Source: Pseudomonas sp. Irchel 3H7 (GTDB taxonomy: Bacteria > Pseudomonadota > Gammaproteobacteria > Pseudomonadales > Pseudomonadaceae). From it: a stretch of DNA of 64,000 bases. The position numbers were made by a program, and so were the translations under genes. A model generated the notes under the pieces. It did not search any database and had not been told where the DNA came from. It saw only the letters and a program-made list of their open reading frames with translations. Of this stretch, positions 7,980 to 16,285 are shown piece by piece. Positions within the stretch are counted from its first letter, which is position 1. Each line of letters begins with the position of its first letter. Location of the stretch: assembly GCF_900187605.1 (NCBI RefSeq), contig NZ_FYEA01000003.1, positions 310,001-374,000 on the forward strand, in the 5' to 3' direction.

Positions 7980-9308
7980 ATGTACAGCCAGCTTTCAATT
8001 GAACAGCTCGTCAACGGCTTGCGCAGTGGCCAAAACTGCCCGGACACCTGGCAGCATGCCTTGCGCGAGCGTCATGTGCAGATGCAACACCTGAACAGTT
8101 TCATCACCTTCGACCCGTCAGCGTCCAAGGCAAATGCCGCTGGGCGCGACAGCGCACTGTATGGCCTGCCGGTGTCGTTCAAGGACAACATCAACGTCAG
8201 CGGCATGCCGACCACAGCCGGTACGCCCGGGCTGGCCGACTATGTGCCGCAAACCGATGCCGGCATCGTCGAGCGCTTTCGGCAATTGGGCGCGCAAATT
8301 GTCGGCAAGAACAACATGCACGAATTGTCGTTCGGCGTGACCTCGGCCAACCATTCCCATGGCGCGGTGATCAACCCAGTCAACGAACGCCACAGTGCCG
8401 GTGGCAGCAGCGGCGGCTGTGCTGCCGCCGTCGCTGCCGGACTGGTGGCGTGTGCGGTCGGCACCGACACCGGGGGGTCGGTACGGATACCGGCGGCGTT
8501 CTGCGGGATTGTCGGGTTTCGCCCCACCACCGGCGTTTATCCGGTCGACGGCATCGTCCCGGTGTCGCAAACCAAAGACACTCCGGGCTTGTTGACCCGC
8601 ACCGTGGAGGATTGTCAGTTCGTTCACGGGCAATTGACTGGCAGCGTGCATCAGGCAGAAACCCGGTCGTTGCGCATTGGCATTCCCGAGCGGTTTCTCT
8701 GGACCGACCTCGCTGACAACGTGCAACGCGCTTGCCGCACGGCCATCGATACCTTGGCCGATCGCGGTGTGATCATCGTGCCGGTCGACGATGCCGTGAT
8801 TGGCGAGATCAACGAGAGCATTCAGTTTCCGCTACCGATCTACGAGTTCTTCATCGATTTTCCACGGTTCCTGATGAAAGCCGGACGCGGTGAGCAGTTC
8901 CTCGACATCCTCGCGCAGATTCGCGATCCGGCGATCAAGAAAATCCTCACCGCCCAACTGGAAAGCCCAGCGATTTCCTACACCGACTACGTGCAGGCAT
9001 TGATGAGCAAACTGCGTCTGGAGAAGGAATACCGCGCCCTCTTCAGCCGCCATCAACTGGACCTGCTGGCTTACCCGACCGTCACGTGCAGCGCACCGCT
9101 GCTCAGCGCTTGCGCGGATGAAAGCAACTTTGAAACGTTCGTGCGCAATACCGACCCGGCGAGCAATCTGGCGGCGCCAAGCATCAGTGTGCCGGTAGCG
9201 GCGGCGGGTGCGTTACCGGTGGGCCTGTCGTTCGATGCATTGCCAGAGCAGGACGACTTTCTATTGGCCAATGTGCGGCACCTGAAGCACCTGCTCGACA
9301 TCGGCTAA
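7980..9308 (+). CDS. iaaH: Indoleacetamide hydrolase (amidase signature family)
   Basis: This 442-residue amidase-signature protein has a complete Ser-cisSer-Lys catalytic set: K68 in SFKDNIN, S143 in GGSSGG and S167 in GTDTGGSVRIP. The spacings of 75 and 24 residues are typical of the family. It lies 30 bp after iaaM, so its natural substrate is very probably indole-3-acetamide, giving indole-3-acetate and ammonia. Amidase-signature enzymes are hard to separate by substrate from sequence alone; the assignment rests on the iaaM neighbour. IacH of auxin-degradation clusters is also amidase-like, a weaker alternative. Confidence 0.87.
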   Translation: MYSQLSIEQLVNGLRSGQNCPDTWQHALRERHVQMQHLNSFITFDPSASKANAAGRDSALYGLPVSFKDNINVSGMPTTAGTPGLADYVPQTDAGIVERFRQLGAQIVGKNNMHELSFGVTSANHSHGAVINPVNERHSAGGSSGGCAAAVAAGLVACAVGTDTGGSVRIPAAFCGIVGFRPTTGVYPVDGIVPVSQTKDTPGLLTRTVEDCQFVHGQLTGSVHQAETRSLRIGIPERFLWTDLADNVQRACRTAIDTLADRGVIIVPVDDAVIGEINESIQFPLPIYEFFIDFPRFLMKAGRGEQFLDILAQIRDPAIKKILTAQLESPAISYTDYVQALMSKLRLEKEYRALFSRHQLDLLAYPTVTCSAPLLSACADESNFETFVRNTDPASNLAAPSISVPVAAAGALPVGLSFDALPEQDDFLLANVRHLKHLLDIG

Positions 9309-9316
9309 ACCACGAT

Positions 9317-9412
9317 CCCTGTGGGAGCGAGCCTGCTCGCGAAGGCGTCGTGTCAGTCGACATCAACTTCGTCTGCCACATCGCTATCACGAGCCGGCTC
9401 GCCCCTACAGGG
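9317..9412. repeat. REP-type inverted pair (REPIN)
   Basis: A GTGGGAGCGAGCCTGCTCGCGA copy near 9320-9341 faces a diverged inverted copy (ACGAGCCGGCTCGCCCCTACAGG) ending near 9411. This is the common Pseudomonas REP doublet and sits between iaaH and the permease gene. Confidence 0.85.
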
Positions 9413-9458
9413 GCTCTGCGTCGATGCACCTATAACAATTCAAATTGCGGGCCTTGCC

Positions 9459-10718
9459 ATGCGCGTCACCTCAATATCCTCCGTTCCCGCTGTCGAACGC
9501 TCGCCGTCGATCCTTGGCGGCGCCATGATCATCGGCGGCACCATCGTCGGTGCCGGCATGTTTTCGCTGCCGGTGATCATGTCCGGGCTGTGGTTCTACG
9601 GCTCGGTTGCCGTGCTGCTGTTTGCCTGGTTCTGCACGTTGCACTCGGGCCTGATGATTCTTGAAGCCAATCTCAATTACCGTGAAGGCGCGAGTTTCGC
9701 CACGATCACCGGCGATCTGCTCGGGCGTGGCTGGAGCCGTTTGAATGGTTTGAGCATTGTCTTTGTCCTGTACACCCTGACGTACGCCTACATCTCCGCC
9801 AGCGGCTCAGTGCTTCATCACACCGCGCAAACCTTCGGGCTTGAGTTGTCATCGCGCGCGGGCGGTTTGGGGTTCACGCTGCTGGTGGCGTTCATTGTCT
9901 GGCTCAGTACCACGGCGGTGAGTCGCATGACCACGCTGGTGTTCGGCGCAAAAATCCTCGCGTTCTTTCTAACCTTTGGCGGTTTGCTCGGCCATGTGCA
10001 AAGCACCACGCTGCTCAACCTGAACAGCGGTGACAACCATTACTGGCCTTATCTGCTGGTGACCCTGCCCTTCTGCCTGACTTCGTTCGGTTTTCACGGC
10101 AACGTGCCGAGCCTGATGAAGCATTACGGCAAGGACCCGCAGCGGATTCGCGCTTGCCTGGTCGGCGGCACGTTGATCGCTCTGGCGCTGTATCTGGTGT
10201 GGATGCTCTGCAGCATGGGCAACATCCCCCGCGACACATTCAAGGACATCGCTCAGCGCGGTGGCAATATCGATGCGCTGATCAGCGCCCTGGGTTCACA
10301 GCTCAACAGCGCCAACGTCGATCTGCTGTTGACGTTCTTCTCCAATTTCGCCGTGGCCTGTTCATTTCTCGGGGTGACCCTGGGTTTGTTCGATTACCTG
10401 GCCGATGTGCTGGGTTTCGACGACAGCCCCATCGGCCGCCTGCAGACCGCCGCCATCACTTTCGCGCCACCGACGCTCTGCGGATTGCTCTGGCCGGAAG
10501 GCTTTCTGCATGCCATCGGTTTTGCCGGATTGGCGGCGACATTGTGGGCGGTGATTACTCCGGCGCTACTGGCTCGGGCTTCGCGCAAACGCTTTGGCAG
10601 TCCACGCTATCAGGTGTGGGGGGGGACGCCGATGATCGTGCTGGTGCTGTTTTTCGGGGCGATCTGCGCGGTGTCCCATTTGCTGTTCGTATTTGATTGC
10701 CTGCCTGTATGGCGCTGA
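9459..10718 (+). CDS. mtr: Tryptophan-specific permease, HAAAP family (Mtr-like)
   Basis: The product is a 419-residue, roughly 11-TM aromatic amino acid:H+ symporter. It matches remembered E. coli Mtr closely over its length: [73 protein letters not shown]-like segment [20 protein letters not shown] and [15 protein letters not shown] chose the ATG at 9459 because it gives the family's N-terminus; a longer frame would extend into the REP pair. It lies 150 bp after iaaH on the same strand. Tryptophan import would feed IaaM directly, so it is probably a functional member of the cluster, although the REP pair may separate its transcript. Confidence 0.92.
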   Translation: MRVTSISSVPAVERSPSILGGAMIIGGTIVGAGMFSLPVIMSGLWFYGSVAVLLFAWFCTLHSGLMILEANLNYREGASFATITGDLLGRGWSRLNGLSIVFVLYTLTYAYISASGSVLHHTAQTFGLELSSRAGGLGFTLLVAFIVWLSTTAVSRMTTLVFGAKILAFFLTFGGLLGHVQSTTLLNLNSGDNHYWPYLLVTLPFCLTSFGFHGNVPSLMKHYGKDPQRIRACLVGGTLIALALYLVWMLCSMGNIPRDTFKDIAQRGGNIDALISALGSQLNSANVDLLLTFFSNFAVACSFLGVTLGLFDYLADVLGFDDSPIGRLQTAAITFAPPTLCGLLWPEGFLHAIGFAGLAATLWAVITPALLARASRKRFGSPRYQVWGGTPMIVLVLFFGAICAVSHLLFVFDCLPVWR

Positions 10719-10727
10719 GGACTTCTC

Positions 10728-10743
10728 GTTCGGTTTTCCGAAC
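10728..10743. promoter_or_regulatory. Candidate AauR binding site, box 1
   Basis: This is a perfect inverted repeat, GTTCGG-TTTT-CCGAAC. It matches the TTCGG-N4-CCGAA motif that I recall for AauR of P. putida. It lies about 110 bp upstream of a -24/-12 promoter, a normal enhancer distance for a sigma54 activator, and the aauSR-like genes lie at 14381-17610. Confidence 0.75.
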
Positions 10744-10759
10744 ACGACCTTACGGTCGA

Positions 10760-10773
10760 TTCGGTTAACCGGA
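10760..10773. promoter_or_regulatory. Candidate AauR binding site, box 2
   Basis: TTCGG-TTAA-CCGGA has a single mismatch to the motif of box 1. The two centres are 31 bp apart, about three helical turns, so both would lie on the same DNA face. Such pairs usually support cooperative binding of a sigma54 activator. Confidence 0.6.
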
Positions 10774-10849
10774 TCAGTTACGTTAAAAAATACCGCCACA
10801 AAAGTTTAATAACGTTATAAAACAACACGTTATCTATCTGCGACTGGTC

Positions 10850-10865
10850 TGGCACGAGTCATGCT
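10850..10865 (+). promoter_or_regulatory. Candidate sigma54 (-24/-12) promoter of gltI
   Basis: TGGCACGAGTCATGCT matches the consensus TGGCACG-N4-TTGCW with one change. The invariant GG (10851-10852) and GC (10863-10864) have the correct 10-bp spacing. Transcription would begin near 10877, giving a leader of about 105 bases before gltI. Confidence 0.78.
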
Positions 10866-10981
10866 CTACACTCTCTCGACGAATGCCTGTTGCGCCAACA
10901 CTTCAGGAGCCGTCAGGCATTCGAAGCACAAAAGGGCCGACAAACTGGCTCCATAAAAAAAACAATGTCGAGGAAAATTTG

Positions 10982-11896
10982 ATGCGCATCGTTCCCCATA
11001 TCCTGGGCGCAGCCATTGCGGCCGCTCTGATCAGCACGCCAGTTTTCGCCGCCGAACTCACCGGCACCCTGAAGAAAATCAAAGAGTCCGGTGTGATCAC
11101 CCTGGGCCACCGCGACGCCTCCATCCCGTTTTCCTACATCGCTGACGCTTCCGGCAAGCCGGTTGGCTACTCCCACGATATCCAGTTGGCCATCGTCGAA
11201 GCGATCAAGAAAGACCTCGACCTGCCAAACCTGCAAGTCAAATACAATCTGGTGACCTCGCAGACCCGTATCCCGCTGGTGCAGAACGGCACCGTGGACG
11301 TCGAGTGTGGCTCCACCACCAACAACGTCGAGCGTCAGCAGCAGGTTGACTTCTCCGTCGGCATCTTCGAAATCGGTACCCGTCTGCTGTCCAAGGCTGA
11401 CTCCAAGTACAAGGATTTCGACGATCTGAAAGGCAAGAACGTCGTGACCACCGCTGGCACTACCTCCGAGCGCATCCTCAAGGCGATGAACGCCGACAAG
11501 CAGATGGGCATGAACGTCATCTCCGCCAAAGACCACGGTGAATCCTTCCAGATGCTGGAATCGGGTCGAGCCGTTGCGTTCATGATGGACGACGCGCTGC
11601 TGGCCGGTGAAGCCGCCAAGGCCAAAAAGGCGACTGACTGGGCCGTGACCGGCACTCCACAGTCGTACGAAATCTACGGCTGCATGATGCGCAAAGGCGA
11701 CGAGCCGTTCAAAAAGGCTGTGGATGACGCCATCAAGGCCACTTACGCTTCGGGCGCGATCAACAAGATCTACGAGAAGTGGTTCATGCAGCCAATTCCG
11801 CCAAAAGGCCTGAATCTGAACTTCCCGATGAGCGACGAGCTCAAGGCCCTGATCGCCAATCCGACCGACAAAGCGGCTGACGACAAGAAATCCTGA
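10982..11896 (+). CDS. gltI: Glutamate/aspartate ABC transporter, periplasmic binding protein
   Basis: The product is a 304-residue family 3 solute-binding protein (AatJ in P. putida naming). A signal peptide occupies about residues 1-22 with an Ala-x-Ala-type cleavage after TPVFA. The mature protein has the GltI pattern: TLKKIKESGVITLGHRDASIPFSY, VECGSTTNN and YGCMMRKGDEPF. It binds L-glutamate and L-aspartate in the periplasm for the GltJKL complex. The ATG at 10982 has GAGGAAAA upstream and begins exactly at the signal peptide. It is the promoter-proximal, presumably most abundant product, separated from gltJ by a hairpin. Confidence 0.95.
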   Translation: MRIVPHILGAAIAAALISTPVFAAELTGTLKKIKESGVITLGHRDASIPFSYIADASGKPVGYSHDIQLAIVEAIKKDLDLPNLQVKYNLVTSQTRIPLVQNGTVDVECGSTTNNVERQQQVDFSVGIFEIGTRLLSKADSKYKDFDDLKGKNVVTTAGTTSERILKAMNADKQMGMNVISAKDHGESFQMLESGRAVAFMMDDALLAGEAAKAKKATDWAVTGTPQSYEIYGCMMRKGDEPFKKAVDDAIKATYASGAINKIYEKWFMQPIPPKGLNLNFPMSDELKALIANPTDKAADDKKS

Positions 11897-11912
11897 TTTC
11901 TGACTAACCTTA

Positions 11913-11944
11913 TCCCCTGAGGAGGCTTCTGCCTTTTCAGGGGA
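11913..11944 (+). terminator. Intercistronic hairpin between gltI and gltJ
   Basis: An 8-bp perfect stem (TCCCCTGA at 11913-11920, complement at 11937-11944) has a 16-nt loop and no T tract. In binding-protein operons such hairpins stabilise the upstream message or cause partial termination, so gltI is expected to be expressed above gltJKL. Confidence 0.55.
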
Positions 11945-12090
11945 TGGTCACTCCCTGCTGGCATTTTCTGGAAACACTCGAACCGGTGGCTGTCGAGCCG
12001 ATCGCGTGTGCCTGACCGTCAAGGTCAGGGAGGGAACGGAGTTTCCCCAGGCGGGCACTTGTACATCGATCGAATCGAGGGGAGACCCTA

Positions 12091-12837
12091 ATGAATTACA
12101 ACTGGGACTGGGGCGTGTTCTTCAAGTCCACCGGCGTGGGCAGCGAGACCTATCTCGACTGGTTCATCTCCGGTCTGGGCTGGACCATCGCCATCGCCAT
12201 CGTGGCCTGGATCATCGCCCTGCTGCTGGGCTCGATACTGGGCGTCATGCGCACCGTGCCGAACCGTATCGTGTCGGGCATCGCGACGTGCTACGTCGAG
12301 CTGTTCCGTAACGTGCCGCTGCTGGTTCAGCTGTTCATCTGGTACTTTCTGGTGCCCGACCTGCTGCCGGCGGATCTGCAGGAGTGGTACAAGCAGGACC
12401 TCAACCCGACCACCTCGGCTTACCTCAGCGTAGTCGTGTGCCTGGGCCTGTTCACCGCCGCCCGTGTCTGCGAACAAGTGCGCACCGGTATCCAGGCGCT
12501 GCCGCGTGGCCAGGAATCCGCCGCCCGCGCCATGGGCTTCAAGCTGCCACAGATCTACTGGAATGTGCTGCTGCCCCAGGCCTACCGCATCATCATTCCG
12601 CCGCTTACCTCGGAATTCCTCAACGTCTTCAAGAACTCCTCCGTGGCCTCGCTGATCGGCCTGATGGAGCTGCTCGCGCAAACCAAACAGACTGCCGAGT
12701 TCTCGGCCAACCTGTTTGAAGCGTTCACCTTGGCGACCCTGATCTACTTCACCCTGAACATGAGCCTGATGCTACTGATGCGCATGGTCGAGAAGAAAGT
12801 CTCCGTGCCCGGCCTGATTTCCGTGGGGGGTAAATAA
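12091..12837 (+). CDS. gltJ: Glutamate/aspartate ABC transporter permease (first subunit)
   Basis: This 248-residue inner-membrane permease of the His/Glu/Gln/Arg family (AatQ) has about five TM helices. The EAA-type cytoplasmic loop reads ESAARAMGFKLPQIYWNVLLPQA. The long extracytoplasmic loop after VELFRNVPLLVQLFIWYFL is typical of GltJ. An AGGGGAG ribosome site precedes the ATG. Its stop shares a base with the gltK start (TAATG), which indicates coupling. It forms the channel with GltK. Confidence 0.93.
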   Translation: MNYNWDWGVFFKSTGVGSETYLDWFISGLGWTIAIAIVAWIIALLLGSILGVMRTVPNRIVSGIATCYVELFRNVPLLVQLFIWYFLVPDLLPADLQEWYKQDLNPTTSAYLSVVVCLGLFTAARVCEQVRTGIQALPRGQESAARAMGFKLPQIYWNVLLPQAYRIIIPPLTSEFLNVFKNSSVASLIGLMELLAQTKQTAEFSANLFEAFTLATLIYFTLNMSLMLLMRMVEKKVSVPGLISVGGK

Positions 12838-13508
12838 TGGAATTCGATTTCAGTGGCATCGTCCCGGCCATTCCCGGTTTGTGGAACGGCATGGTGATGA
12901 CCCTCAAGCTGATGGCCATGGGTGTGGTCGGCGGGATCATTCTCGGCACGATCCTCGCGCTCTGCCGGCTGTCGCACAATAAACTGCTGTCGAACATTGC
13001 TGGCGCGTACGTTAACTATTTCCGCTCGATCCCGCTGCTGCTGGTAATTACCTGGTTCTATCTGGCAGTGCCATTCGTGCTGCGCTGGATCACCGGCGAA
13101 GACACCCCGATCGGCGCGTTCACCTCGTGCATCGTGGCGTTCATGATGTTCGAAGCGGCGTACTTCTGCGAAATCGTTCGGGCCGGCGTACAGTCGATCC
13201 CGAAAGGCCAGATGGGCGCGGCACAAGCGCTGGGCATGAGCTACGGCCAGATGATGCGCCTGATCATCCTGCCCCAGGCGTTCCGCAAAATGACCCCGCT
13301 GTTACTGCAACAGAGCATCATTCTGTTCCAGGACACTTCGCTGGTTTACACCGTGGGTCTGGTTGACTTCCTTAACGCATCCCGCGCCAGTGGCGACATC
13401 ATTGGTCGTTCCAACGAGTTCCTGATCTTCGCCGGTGTCGTCTACTTCATCATCAGCTTTGCCGCCTCGCTGCTGGTCAAGCGTCTGCAAAAAAGGTTTG
13501 CCGTATGA
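12837..13508 (+). CDS. gltK: Glutamate/aspartate ABC transporter permease (second subunit)
   Basis: The product is a 223-residue permease (AatM) with about five TM segments and the EAA loop [23 protein letters not shown], the contact point for the ATPase. The segment [21 protein letters not shown] is diagnostic of GltK. It is tightly packed between gltJ (1-bp overlap) and gltL (ATGA overlap). Confidence 0.94.
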   Translation: MEFDFSGIVPAIPGLWNGMVMTLKLMAMGVVGGIILGTILALCRLSHNKLLSNIAGAYVNYFRSIPLLLVITWFYLAVPFVLRWITGEDTPIGAFTSCIVAFMMFEAAYFCEIVRAGVQSIPKGQMGAAQALGMSYGQMMRLIILPQAFRKMTPLLLQQSIILFQDTSLVYTVGLVDFLNASRASGDIIGRSNEFLIFAGVVYFIISFAASLLVKRLQKRFAV

Positions 13509-14239
13509 TCTCTATCAAGAACATCAACAAGTGGTATGGCGACTTCCAGGTGCTGACTGATTGCAGCACCGAGGTCAAAAAAGGCGAAGTGATCGTGGTC
13601 TGCGGCCCGTCGGGTTCCGGCAAATCGACCCTGATCAAATGCGTCAACGCGCTGGAGCCGTTCCAGAAAGGCGACATCGTTGTCGACGGCACCTCGATTG
13701 CCGACCCGAAGACCAATCTGCCGAAACTGCGCTCGCGCGTCGGTATGGTGTTCCAGCATTTCGAACTGTTCCCGCACCTGACCATCACCGAAAACCTGAC
13801 CATCGCGCAGATCAAGGTGTTGGGCCGCAGCAAGGAAGAGGCGACCAAGAAAGGTCTGCAACTGCTTGAGCGCGTCGGTTTGTCTGCACACGCCCACAAG
13901 CACCCGGGGCAACTGTCCGGTGGTCAGCAACAGCGCGTGGCGATTGCCCGTGCGCTGGCGATGGACCCGATCGTCATGCTGTTCGACGAACCGACTTCGG
14001 CGCTCGACCCGGAGATGGTCAACGAAGTGCTCGACGTGATGGTGCAACTGGCCCACGAAGGCATGACCATGATGTGCGTGACCCACGAAATGGGCTTTGC
14101 GCGCAAAGTGGCCGACCGCGTGATCTTCATGGACGCCGGCAAGATCATCGAAGACTGCCCGAAAGAGGAGTTCTTCGGCGATATCAGCGCCCGCTCCGAA
14201 CGCGCGCAGCATTTCCTCGAGAAAATCCTGCAGCACTAA
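13505..14239 (+). CDS. gltL: Glutamate/aspartate ABC transporter ATP-binding protein
   Basis: This 244-residue ABC ATPase (AatP) has a complete motif set. Walker A is GPSGSGKST near residue 36, the Q-loop is [13 protein letters not shown], the signature is LSGGQQQR, Walker B is [14 protein letters not shown] and the switch histidine is in CVTHEMGFA. It powers uptake through GltJK. It overlaps gltK by ATGA and ends just before a very long hairpin that probably terminates the operon. Confidence 0.96.
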   Translation: MISIKNINKWYGDFQVLTDCSTEVKKGEVIVVCGPSGSGKSTLIKCVNALEPFQKGDIVVDGTSIADPKTNLPKLRSRVGMVFQHFELFPHLTITENLTIAQIKVLGRSKEEATKKGLQLLERVGLSAHAHKHPGQLSGGQQQRVAIARALAMDPIVMLFDEPTSALDPEMVNEVLDVMVQLAHEGMTMMCVTHEMGFARKVADRVIFMDAGKIIEDCPKEEFFGDISARSERAQHFLEKILQH

Positions 14240-14254
14240 AAGCAACACCGCCTC

Positions 14255-14341
14255 CCCCTGTAGGAGCTGCCGCAGGCTGCGATCTTTTGACTTTGTTTTT
14301 AAAGATCAAAAGATCGCAGCCTGCGGCAGCTCCTACAGGGG
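14255..14341. repeat. Perfect 36-bp inverted repeat (REP-like), probable terminator of gltIJKL
   Basis: The arm at 14255-14290 (starting CCCCTGTAGGAGCTGCCGC) is the exact reverse complement of 14306-14341, with a 15-nt loop. The GTAGGAGCTGCCGCAGGCTGCGATC core is a common Pseudomonas intergenic repeat. As RNA it would form an extremely stable hairpin and separate gltL from the sensor gene. Confidence 0.85.
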
Positions 14342-14380
14342 ATTGGTGAAGTTTGTTGTGGTGGTTGACCCAAGGCAACT

Positions 14381-16285
14381 GTGATGAAATGCGACCCCAA
14401 TCTCTATCGCGCCGCGCCGCCATCACTTGCCGTGAAACCCCGTCTGATTCGTCATCTGTTCCTGCCGCCGCTGGTCATCATCCTGATGATCGGTCTGGGT
14501 TACGTCGGCTTCTGGACCAGTGAGCATTTTGGCATTCGCAGCCTCAGCGAAAACGGCCAGCGCCAGCTCGAACTGAACGCACGCGCCGTCGAAAGCGAAA
14601 TCAGCAAATACACCTACCTGCCCAGCCTGCTGGAACTCGAAACGAGTGTGTCGCAGTTGCTGGCTGACCCGACTCCCGAAAACCGGCAAGCGGTCAACGA
14701 TTACCTTGAAGGCCTGAACCGGCGCAGCCGCAGTCGGGCCATCTACGTGATGGACACCACTGGCCGTGTCATGGCCACCAGCAACTGGCGCGATGTCGAC
14801 AGTTACCTCGGTGAAGACCTGTCTTTCCGCGCCTATTTCCAAAAAGCCGTACGCGGCGAGCCTGGCCGTTTCTACGGCATCGGCAGTACCAACGGCGAGC
14901 CCGGTTATTACCTCGCTCACGGCCTCGAAGAGCACGGCAAGATCATCGGCGTCGCTGTGGTCAAGGTGCGCCTGGAAGCCATGGAAGAACGCTGGCAACG
15001 CGCACGTCTCGAAGCCTTTGTCAGCGATGAGAACGGCATCATCATTCTTTCCAGTGATCCGGCACGTCGCCTTAAATCAGTGATTCCGCTGAGTGACGAA
15101 ATCAAAGAAAAACTCGCGCGCAGCCTGCAGTACTACTGGTTCCCGCTCAACGAGCTGCAACCGCTGGCCCGGGAAACCCTGTCCGAAGGTGTGGAAAAAC
15201 TCACCTTCCCCGCCAACAGCGAAGTGCGCTCCGACGATGACGACATCAGCTATCTGGCGCAGACCCGGCCACTGACCGACACGCCGTGGAATTTCACCCT
15301 GCTCACGCCGTTGCAGGACCTGCGTCGCGAAGCCATCAACCAAGGGGTTCTGGTGGCGGTCGCGTTTGCGCTGGTGGCGTTCCTGTTGATCGCCTGGAAC
15401 GAGCGGCGCAAGGTCATCGCCACCCGACTTGCCGCCCGCGAAGCCTTGCAGGAAGCCAACAATCAACTGGAGCGTCGGATTACCGAACGCACCACCGACC
15501 TGCGCGCCAGCAACGAGCGTCTGAAGAGCCAGATCCGCGAACGCCGTCAGGCCGAAGAGACCCTGCGCCGTGCGCAGGATGAGCTGGTGCAGGCCGGAAA
15601 ACTCGCTGCCATCGGCCAGATGTCGACCAGCATCGCCCACGAATTGAACCAGCCGCTGGCAGCGATGCGTACGCTGTCGGGCAACACCGTGCGCTTCCTC
15701 GAAAGGGGTCAACTGGATGTCGCCAGCACCAATCTGAAAACCATCAACGAGCTGATCGACCGCATGGGCCGGATCACCGCCAGCCTGCGTTCGTTCGCCC
15801 GGCGCGGTGACAACCAGGGCCAGGCCAGCCTCGGCAAAGCCGTGGAGGCAGCGCTGCAATTGCTCGGGGCACGCCTGGAGAGTTCGGCGGTCAACATTCA
15901 CCGCCAGTTCATTGATGTCCAGGTGCAGATCGACCAGACCCGCCTCGAGCAGATTCTGGTCAACCTGATCGGCAACGCCCTCGACGCCATGCAGGCGCAA
16001 CCCCTGCCCGAGCTGTGGTTGGAGGGCGAAGAGTTCAACGCCAAATATCGTCTGCGCGTGCGTGACAACGGCCATGGCATCGACGCCGAAGCGCGCAAGC
16101 ATCTGTTCGAACCCTTCTTCACCACCAAGCCCGGCGAACAAGGCCTGGGCCTTGGTCTGACCCTTTCCGCCAGCCTCGCGGCCGCCACCGGCGGGCATCT
16201 GGGTGTCGAACACCCCGCCAGCGGTGGCACCACCTTCGTCCTCAGTTTACCGTTGGTAAGCCCTACTCCTGCCGAGCCAATATGA
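14381..16285 (+). CDS. aauS: Sensor histidine kinase of acidic amino acid uptake (AauS, DctB-like)
   Basis: The product is a 634-residue membrane kinase. TM1 is near residues 25-45. A periplasmic double-Cache sensor region follows (about 50-310, with RAIYVMDTTGRVMATSNWRD and YYLAHGLEEHGKIIGVAVV), then TM2 (about 320-340) and a coiled coil (about 350-400). The histidine box has H420 in IAHELNQPLA, and the ATPase motifs are NLIGNALDAM, DNGHGI and GLGLGLTLS. The layout is DctB-like. Its position after gltIJKL and before a sigma54 regulator identifies it as AauS, the sensor of acidic amino acids in Pseudomonas. The start may be GTG 14381 or ATG 14384. It overlaps aauR by ATGA. Confidence 0.88.
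   Translation: MMKCDPNLYRAAPPSLAVKPRLIRHLFLPPLVIILMIGLGYVGFWTSEHFGIRSLSENGQRQLELNARAVESEISKYTYLPSLLELETSVSQLLADPTPENRQAVNDYLEGLNRRSRSRAIYVMDTTGRVMATSNWRDVDSYLGEDLSFRAYFQKAVRGEPGRFYGIGSTNGEPGYYLAHGLEEHGKIIGVAVVKVRLEAMEERWQRARLEAFVSDENGIIILSSDPARRLKSVIPLSDEIKEKLARSLQYYWFPLNELQPLARETLSEGVEKLTFPANSEVRSDDDDISYLAQTRPLTDTPWNFTLLTPLQDLRREAINQGVLVAVAFALVAFLLIAWNERRKVIATRLAAREALQEANNQLERRITERTTDLRASNERLKSQIRERRQAEETLRRAQDELVQAGKLAAIGQMSTSIAHELNQPLAAMRTLSGNTVRFLERGQLDVASTNLKTINELIDRMGRITASLRSFARRGDNQGQASLGKAVEAALQLLGARLESSAVNIHRQFIDVQVQIDQTRLEQILVNLIGNALDAMQAQPLPELWLEGEEFNAKYRLRVRDNGHGIDAEARKHLFEPFFTTKPGEQGLGLGLTLSASLAAATGGHLGVEHPASGGTTFVLSLPLVSPTPAEPI

Noticed and set aside
9317..9412. Inverted GTGGGAGCGAGCC repeats as a CRISPR or insertion sequence end
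   Set aside because: They are simple two-copy REP doublets of the usual Pseudomonas type, with no spacer array or transposase.
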